In this document: positions 57,489-64,000 of the stretch, one piece after another
How the letters are laid out: each line of letters opens with the position of its first letter
Numbering within the stretch: position 1 is the stretch's first letter
Assembly: GCA_019426215.1 (NCBI GenBank)
Contig: CM033393.1
Location: forward strand, 28,212,591 to 28,276,590
Length of the DNA stretch: 64,000 nucleotides
Direction: 5' to 3'
From: Buddleja alternifolia
Taxonomy: Eukaryota > Streptophyta > Magnoliopsida > Lamiales > Scrophulariaceae
Notes under the pieces: generated by a model
Told to the model about the DNA's origin: nothing
The model's database searches: none
What the model saw: the letters and a program-made list of their open reading frames with translations, nothing else
Position numbers and translations under genes: made by a program

Positions 57489-58490
57489 TGCTGGGTTTCA
57501 CGTAGCGAAATAAAATTACCCATAGTATCTTCTCGATTTGCATAGATGAATCAGAAAAGCTCACTAAAATCTACTCGTTGAAGCGAGGTGGTTGGAGAAC
57601 TCGATCCTTCCTCCGAATTTCGATTTGATGAAGTCTTGAAGTCTTCAATCCTCATGCAATCCAGTCTTCTTGAATTCCTTGAGGATTTTTTGAAATTGGA
57701 TCCGAGCAAGAAACTCACGTTGTCTCTAAATTATCATGCGGATTGATTACCCAATTTTTTTTCCTTTTCTTCCTTGTCGACCGACGGCTATGGTGTAGGA
57801 GAGAGGGAGGAGTTTTTTTATTTTTCTTTCTAGGAGTTGTGAAAGTTATGTTATTCGTCTTGGTCAAAAGTCTTTTAATTGATGTATTTAATATCACTTG
57901 ACTTGTTGACCAAGACAATAGTCTAGAGCCTAAGTTGGGCATCCAAGTGGATGCCCAACTAGCCCATATGAGGCATCCAAACCAATGGATGAGGGTAACA
58001 ACAAGCCAATGACGTGATTACATCAAAACTCAAATGATAATGAATGATTGGATCATTCTTAACCACTCGCGATTGGATCATTTTTTATTAATCCTTAGTC
58101 TTTCCTTAATTTATATATTAAATAATAATACCTATTATTAATTAAGACCACTTAATTAATTTTATTCATTTTCCCAAATAATTAATTCCAATTGATTATT
58201 TCTCATTTAATTCACAAAAAATTAATTACACCAAGGTAGTACACTAAGTTAAGTATGTAACCTCTTAGCTTCATTAATAAGCTAACAATACACTACTACA
58301 GAAATGACCCATTACAGCGTTTTTTTTTTGGCCAATTACAGCGGTTAAAAACCGCTGTAATAGGCACCTATTACAGCGGTTATTTTTATAACTGCTGTTA
58401 AAAAAAAAATTAAATTTTTTTTTCGGAGCCTATTACAGCGGTTATTTCCATAACCGCTGTAATAGGTAGGGTTTTTTTTTAGTTTTATTT

Positions 58491-58808
58491 TTTCGTTTAT
58501 AATTTTACTGTGTCATAATGATACGAAATTCACACGGTCATATAGAAGCAACATTTAGAACAAAACACAGGACTTTGTCTTGTGAACTCGTGATTTCAGC
58601 CATCCGAGATCGTTTAAGGCCTCAAATACGCGTTTTATTACAAAAATACGTATTTTGTAATAAAATGTGTATTTGAGGCCTTAAACGATCTCGGATGGCT
58701 AAAATTACGAGATCGCAAGATTTGCGTTTTGTTCAGAATGCCGTTTCGCTATGACCGTGTGAATTTCGTGTCATTCCGACACGGTAAAATTATAAACGAA
58801 AAATATTT
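58491..58808. repeat. Long palindrome inside the small CACTA
   Basis: Two arms of about 155 bp meet at 58649/58650. The inner 60 bp (CCATCCGAGATCGTTTAAGG and its complement) pair almost perfectly, and the outer parts have scattered mismatches. A transcript would fold into a long hairpin. Confidence 0.88.
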
Positions 58809-58814
58809 TCGTAA

Positions 58815-59136
58815 ATACACAAACTTATACATACACCCATCTACACATACACAAATATACATACAATCACATATACACAAATATACATACAACCACATAT
58901 ACACAAATATACATACACCCATCAATAGATACACAAATATACATACACCCATCCACACATACACAAATATACATACACCCACACATACACAAATATACAT
59001 ACACCCACATATACACAAATATAAATACACCCACACATACAAAAATATACATACACCCACATATACACAAATATAAATACACCCACACATACACAAATAT
59101 ACATACACCCACACATATATAAATATACATACATAT
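58815..59136. repeat. 26-bp minisatellite in the small CACTA
   Basis: About a dozen units of ACACAAATATACATACACCC plus ACACAT or ACATAT. The array is free of stops in several frames on the minus strand, which creates long false ORFs. A GA-rich run (59136-59160) follows. Confidence 0.92.
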
Positions 59137-60151
59137 AGAGAGAGAGAGAGAGAGAAAGAGAAGAAGCTCACGGTCGTGGTCGTGGTGCCGGCGGTGCCGG
59201 TATGTGGTGGTGGCGGCGGCGGCGGTGGTGCCGAGCTTTTGGGGGTGGATCGAGAGAGAGAGACACCGAGAGTAGAGAAAGAGAGAGAGAGAGGCTGAAA
59301 TGGGTTTTAAATTTTGAGAGTGAGAGAGAAAAGCAGGAAGATAAAAGAGTTTCAAATTTTTTCGTCGGGACCTATTACAGCGGTTCTTATGTGAACCGCT
59401 GTAATAGGCCGTTTTTTTTAATTTTTTTTTTTGAAAATATACCTATTACAGCGGTTCTTCTCAGAACCGCTGTAATAGGTCCCGCGGTCAACCCTATTAC
59501 AGCGGTTCACCCATGAACCACTGTAAAAGGTCCCTCCGTTCAGCGGTTTTCAAAAAACCGCTGTAATAGGTGCGCTGTAATAGACCATTTTTGTAGTAGT
59601 GATAGGTCCTATCCCCAAACATTGTCTTTATTAATTATTTAAATAACTAATTAATTTGGCCTTGAATTAACTCACCCAATTAATTCAACGCACCTGATGG
59701 CCATGGTTCGATGTCTAGCAAAGGCGGCATGACTTTCTAGATATTAATGATTAAGAAAAAACCTATCAAAAATGCAATCCTCGCGTAAGTCGAACCCTTC
59801 CATCATTTTCCCGTCTGAGTCTAAAGTTTGGATATAAGTCGAAACCCTAATAACTCAAAAGTTATGACTGTGTTGGAACTCTAATGACCTCGTCTTCTAA
59901 GCCAAGACCACCAAACTCCCTTGAAGAATTTGCTCTAACTAGAGACTTTCTTGGTCATTTAGGTTATATAACACCATAGAAAAGTTCCAAGTATCCTACC
60001 TGAGATGGATCCCCTATTGGTGCCATTTGTTTCATCATACTGCGGGACTACACCCAACGTATCACATTTAGTGATTCTTTTCGAATCATGAGATACATCA
60101 AAGTGTAGTGAGCAACACATGTCGCAACCATGACACCTCAAGTCAATATGG

Positions 60152-60304
60152 GCCATTCTATGCCACACCGGTACCAATGGTCCCGTTGTGGCATACACCA
60201 TTGGATCCCCCAATAGGGGGAGGGACATTTACTAAAATACCCCACGATCCAATGGTGTATGCCACATCGGGACCATTGGTACCGGTGTGGCATAGAAATT
60301 TTTG
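60152..60304. mobile_element. Foldback MITE, probably Mutator-like, 153 bp
   Basis: Arms CTATGCCACACCGGTACCAA... (60158-60208) and its complement (60245-60295) pair at 49 of 50 positions, with a 36-bp loop. The 10-bp sequence GTCAATATGG flanks it (60142-60151 and 60305-60314). A duplication of 9-10 bp points to the Mutator superfamily. It has no coding capacity. Confidence 0.88.
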
Positions 60305-60772
60305 GTCAATATGGAGTTATTTCACACCTACGCAACCCAAAGATTCCAAGTTCGACATGAAACCAACAAGGAATGTTAATGAAGTTGTTCAATCCTATAA
60401 TCACCCAAGTATGGATCTTTGTACATGCACTGAACCCTAGATGATGCCCATGAAAGGAGGCACTCTCCCATGTAAATGACACACACAAACAAGTCTTGAC
60501 GAGACAGTGATATCCCATTATCTTACAGTCTCTATAACTTAGAACGGGATTTTAGGATTACAGCCCTCGAGAGCATTTCACAGTCGCCACTCCCATGTGC
60601 GCGACTGCTCCCATAGCCATAAGTAATCCAAGGGATCTTTATCTAAATTAAAGACATTATAAAAGATAAAGAAAACGATTGCTAAAACCCAATTGATATT
60701 ATATACGGCAAGACTATCATAGTGTTTTACAAGCTAAGGCCAAGACTATAAATGGCTCACGGGCACCTAACA

Positions 60773-61087
60773 CTAGCAATTTCCTTCTAGAGTTGGTCAC
60801 CAAGATAGAAGTCAAACGGGCGTTATGGGACATGCACCCAACAAAGTCACCGGGTTTGGATGGGATTCAACCTCTTTTCTATCAGGAATACTGGGAAGCG
60901 GTCGGTGATTCGGAAACTCCGATGGCAAGCGATGCACTTAATACAGGCATGATAGACTGTAATTTAAATATGTACGTCATTACCATAATTCCGAATGAGA
61001 GTAACCCTATGCATTTTTCCAAGTTTTGTCTTGTTAGTCTTAGCAACATTTGTTCGCCTTAATAATCTGGTGATCTTCCCATGAATC
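60773..61087 (+). pseudogene. LINE (L1-type) reverse transcriptase fragment
   Basis: The plus-strand frame 60793-61062 reads TKIEVKRALWDMHPTKSPGL, DGIQPLFYQEYWEAVGDSET, then NMYVITIIPNESNPMHFSKF and CLVSLSNI. These match the early blocks of plant non-LTR reverse transcriptase (KSPGxDG, FYQ, ITLIPK, RPISL). The catalytic FADD block is not present. It is bounded by copia LTR ends on both sides, so it is a leftover piece of the sequence into which they inserted. Confidence 0.87.
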
Positions 61088-62040
61088 TGTTGGGGAAAAT
61101 CAACCAAACGCAACGAAAAACGTAAATTTAAATTTTTTTAATTTTCCCTTGACAGGATCAATCCTGGGGTTAATTCTCACGTATGTATGATAGGGTTTAA
61201 TAATTATTACCCATTTTCGCAAAATGGTTGACAAATACTACGAATTTGAATTCTTCAATTTTTTGCGAAAAATTCTCCGGCTGAAAGAATATTGATCCAA
61301 GCAGTCCATTTGTGTTGCCTCTAAATCGTCTCGCCGGAAAAACTTGATGGAAAAAAACTTCCTCCTTCTTGGCTAAATGGCCGACGACTAGTATGAGAGA
61401 GGAAGAGCAATTATTTTCTTTGTAATGCAACTTCTGACCTAGGCTTATAACTAATGTGATATTTATATCACTTAAGTTATTGCTTTGGAATTAAACCAAG
61501 CCCATTAATCCTCCTAGTGGCCGCCCTCTCTAGGGCTTGGAGTGTCACTTGGTGTATTCATTTTGTGCTTAGTTTATTCTACTATTTAATTAATTAACTT
61601 AATCCAATTAATTAATTCAATTAAATAACAGATAATCCATTTAATTAATTATATTTCTCCAAGAAATATTGTATTAATTAAATCATAAATAAATTAACGT
61701 ATTTCTTCAAATAATTAATTCTATCTATTTAATTTTAATTATCGAATACTTAAAATATTTCCACAAGAAAAAATTCCATTTTTCTGTTAAATTTTCCTTT
61801 TTAAGCGTGACTTTTTAGATTCATCTATATTTGGCAATGGGAGGATTCCATTGAATATGGAACCCACCTAGCTAGCTAAGTGGTCCATATTTTAACCCAA
61901 ATAAGATGAAATGATTAGATCATTTTTGCCTTACCAATTGCAAGTACCGTGTGAATACAAACTCTTCGTTTCCTTATCCCGGTCAAGTGAGAGTCATGGT
62001 TTTAGTCAAACTCACTAATTTGACACTATGCTATATTTAC
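61088..62040 (-). repeat. Copia LTR, family of C2, cut by another insertion
   Basis: Starts TGTTGGGGAAAATCAACC and follows the LTR at 34452 block by block to GACACTATGCTATATTTA, then stops where the LTR at 62041 begins. No primer site lies on its left, where LINE sequence is found, so that edge is the outer end of the element. Confidence 0.88.
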
Positions 62041-63584
62041 TGTTGGTCCCAAGTGGAATACGAAAAGGTCTAGAAGGGGGGGGGGTTGACTAGACCCTGA
62101 AGTCTTTTTCGACTTCAAAAAGATTCGCATTAAAATTATGGTTTTGGATGCTTGAAATGTCTAACTCTTGACTTAAGCGTTCACTTAAGATCTAGGCGCT
62201 TTGGTGAAGCGTCTAACGAAGACTGGTTTTAGAAAGTTAACTTAGATTTCAAGACTTGAATACTACAACCAAATAGGTTTGAGCATTCACTTCTTTGATC
62301 AGTGTTAGCACAACAGAATGATTTTTGGAGTCTTCTCTTTGAAAGCTTTAGCGTCACAAAAAGTGTATTTAGTTGCTTAGCGTTTGATTAAGTTTTACTG
62401 TATCAATTTATGATATGACAATATGAATGCTGAAAGTAAAGTAAAGAACAATGTTTGTAAGGTTCGTTGGGTGGTGTAATCCCAACTACGTCCTTCTTCT
62501 CCTTGAACACTTAGAGGCAATCCACTAAAATGATTCTCAAAGAATCACACAGAATCTTCTACAAATTAGGGAGAGATGGATGTCGATGACTTGAGCTCCT
62601 TGATCACACAGATTTCTGCTCCAAATCACTTCAATCCCCTTGCTTCTTTCACCCAGAAATATGGCAAGTATCCAACTTCGACTTCACACAGATCGCGAGG
62701 CTTGGATATGGGTTTTTCTAAAAGGTTTGTTTGATTTTGAGAAAATTCAAACAACTAGGAATATCTCAGTAGTAATGTGGGATTCTCCGAAAAGAATGTT
62801 TGAGATATTGGTTGACTGTCTCAGGATTTGAAGAAAAGCAAAGAGAATATTTTCTTGAAAATTCTGGCTTTTCTGAGATAGTAAGGAACGAGATGCAATA
62901 GCAATTCGACTTGATAATTATTCTCTCTGTGTTTGGCTTGTTGTTGGAGTTCTATTTAGTGGCATTCTTTGAACAAGTGTCCGTTTGACACATGTAAGAG
63001 CACGTGTCTCTCACTTCCGCGAGTGAACAACTTTTGTCCTTTTTCCAGAAAATCTGCTGCACAAAAGTTGGTGCTGCAGTCTTTGAATAGTTGACAGTCC
63101 AATATGGTGGCTTCTCCGTATGTCTGAAAGTGCTTATCACATTTAATACTCTTATCAGCATTTAATGCATTTGAATTGAATGCCCGTTGGCACTTAATGC
63201 ATTGAGAATATTTGCATTAAACTCCTTCTGGACTTAGAAATAAATTCAGGTCAAATCAGTCATTGATAGACGCCTATTCAACCTTGAATCACTTCTATCC
63301 TATAAGATGACGCTTGGTGTAGATGGTCATTCTAGACGTTTGGACTCTTCATCTTTATTCAGACTTCAGGCGCTTGAGTCTTCAAACTTTACTTCTGATA
63401 AACTCACTCAGAACAGATCAGGCACTCAGTCTAAGATAACTTAACCTAACAATCTAGAATAAAAATAAAACAAAGCCTATTACAAATCTAATGCTTCAAA
63501 GCTGAAAACAAACTTACATATTTTGCGGTCTAAAAAAAAGTCCTAATTCTCATTATCAAAACATCTAACATGAAATTCCTAACA
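62041..63584 (-). repeat. Copia LTR (possibly Sirevirus type), 3' LTR, 1,544 bp
   Basis: On the plus strand from TGTTGGTCCCAAGTGGAATA, with a GGGGGGGGGG run at 62078, to AAATTCCTAACA. A purine tract lies just outside the right end. The element body therefore runs rightwards off the window, read on the minus strand. A partial copy lies at 36097-37206. Confidence 0.85.
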
Positions 63585-63602
63585 ATTTTCCCCTTTTTGA
63601 TG
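63585..63602 (-). other. Polypurine tract of the right-hand copia element
   Basis: The minus strand reads CATCAAAAAGGGGAAAAT before TGTTAGGAATTTC. A very similar CATCATCAAAAAGGGGGAG tract is common in plant copia elements. Confidence 0.85.
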
Positions 63603-63829
63603 ATGACAATACTTACTCTTTTATATTTCAAGAGTTAGACAACCACAATAAAAGTTAGCTTTGATTAGATACAGTTAGTTACGCTTCAACGAGATGTTTC
63701 AGCTGAAAAATGCATTTTATATATATCAAAGATTACAAGCATTTTTACAACTAAACAAACATAAATATATGAGACAAGAATATAGATAATGCAAATCAAA
63801 AAGCGTTAATGACTTGATCTAACTTTGTA
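63603..63829 (-). other. Non-coding 3' region of the right-hand copia element
   Basis: AT-rich, with no gene seen. It lies between the ORF end at 63830 and the polypurine tract. Confidence 0.5.
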
Positions 63830-64000
63830 TCACTTGGGCATTTCAGCTCGGATAGCTTCAATCAGATTATCTTCCAAGGTCATCATCGCTTCATGATCTT
63901 TGTTGATTATGAGCTTATTTTCTTCTTGTTGTCTCTTCTTGAAAGCAGTAAAGTGTTTATCCCAATCAGTTGGATCAGTACCAATATACCTTAGACAAAT
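63830..64000 (-). CDS. 3' end of an ORF in the right-hand copia element, partial
   Basis: An open minus-strand frame of 56 codons from the window edge, with its stop at 63830-63832. It includes DPTDWDKHFTAFKKRQQEEN and EDNLIEAIRAEMPK, charged and helical. It does not look like RNase H, which normally ends copia pol. Either a tail after RNase H or an extra 3' ORF, as in Sirevirus-type elements, is possible. The rest is outside the window. Confidence 0.5.
   Translation of the reverse strand: MCLRYIGTDPTDWDKHFTAFKKRQQEENKLIINKDHEAMMTLEDNLIEAIRAEMPK

Larger units (their letters stand above)
58291..59601. mobile_element. Non-autonomous CACTA element, 1,311 bp
   Basis: Ends CACTACTACAGAAATGACC and, inverted, CACTACTACAAAAATGGTC, with the 3-bp duplication ATA on both sides (58288-58290, 59602-59604). 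Both ends are filled with inverted pairs of CCTATTACAGCGGTT. No transposase is present. Inside are a 318-bp palindrome, a 26-bp minisatellite and GA runs. Its terminal and subterminal motifs match the large CACTA at 7740, the likely source of its transposase. Confidence 0.93.
57489..60772 (-). repeat. Copia LTR with two nested elements (about 1.8 kb without them)
   Basis: On the plus strand from TGCTGGGTTTCACGTAGCG to GGGCACCTAACA. Phrases such as GAAGCGAGGTGGTTGGAGAA near 57580 relate it to the other copia LTRs here. A CACTA element (58291-59601) and a foldback element (60152-60304) are inserted. Its minus-strand start (TGTTAGGTGCCCGTGAGCC) does not match that of the LTR on the other side of C3. 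Confidence 0.75.

Noticed and set aside
58749..59355. Long minus-strand ORFs rich in Cys, Val and Tyr
   Set aside because: They come from the 26-bp minisatellite, which has no stops in these frames.

Overview
The window is plant nuclear DNA, most likely from a eudicot with a repeat-rich genome. I find no host protein gene, rRNA gene, tRNA gene or CRISPR array. Nearly every base can be assigned to transposable elements nested in one another, as in pericentromeric or other heterochromatic plant DNA. The plant origin rests on Ty1/copia elements with the initiator-Met primer site, Athila-type and Tat-type Ty3/gypsy elements, CACTA elements with CACTACTACA ends, a tRNA-derived SINE, a Mutator-like foldback element and an L1-type LINE scrap. 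All large genes are decayed by stops, frameshifts, deletions or later insertions.

Layout, left to right. 1-7739: an antisense copia element (C1), split by the 3' end of an Athila-type gypsy element (1511-5862) that carries an accessory ORF and its LTR. 7740-29295: an autonomous-type CACTA element read right to left. It holds the end of a TNP2 transposase (28259-29290) and a second gene joining a plant Transposase_24 region to a Ulp1-like cysteine protease (27480-27353, then 11414-8225). One exon of that gene is split by copia element A (11415-27352), which has both LTRs. Element A is itself split by a rearranged Athila derivative (16735 to about 23436) with two head-to-head LTR palindromes and an inverted piece of gag.

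29296-36073: antisense copia element C2, fused at its RT to the CACTA transposase. 36097-37206: a copia LTR fragment. 37223-47649: a full-length but internally deleted Tat-type gypsy element on the minus strand, with a perfect 5-bp target duplication. It holds a gag fused to the end of RT, RNase H, a broken integrase, a 76-bp tandem array, and an accessory gene on the opposite strand. A solo LTR sits inside the tandem array. 47650-50223: the least repetitive stretch, with a small MITE and a SINE. 50224-60772: copia leader, LTRs and the pol of element C3. The LTRs hold a solo LTR, a non-autonomous CACTA element of the same family as the one at 7740, and a foldback element. 60773-64000: a LINE scrap, two copia LTRs, and the open end of another copia element leaving the window.

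The elements interact mainly as parasites of one another. The CACTA pair shares termini and subterminal motifs, so the large one may once have mobilised the small one. The nested order gives a relative history: C1 and the CACTA are older than copia A, which is older than the Athila composite; the Tat element is older than the solo LTR inside it. All domain names come from motif recognition by eye; no database search was run.
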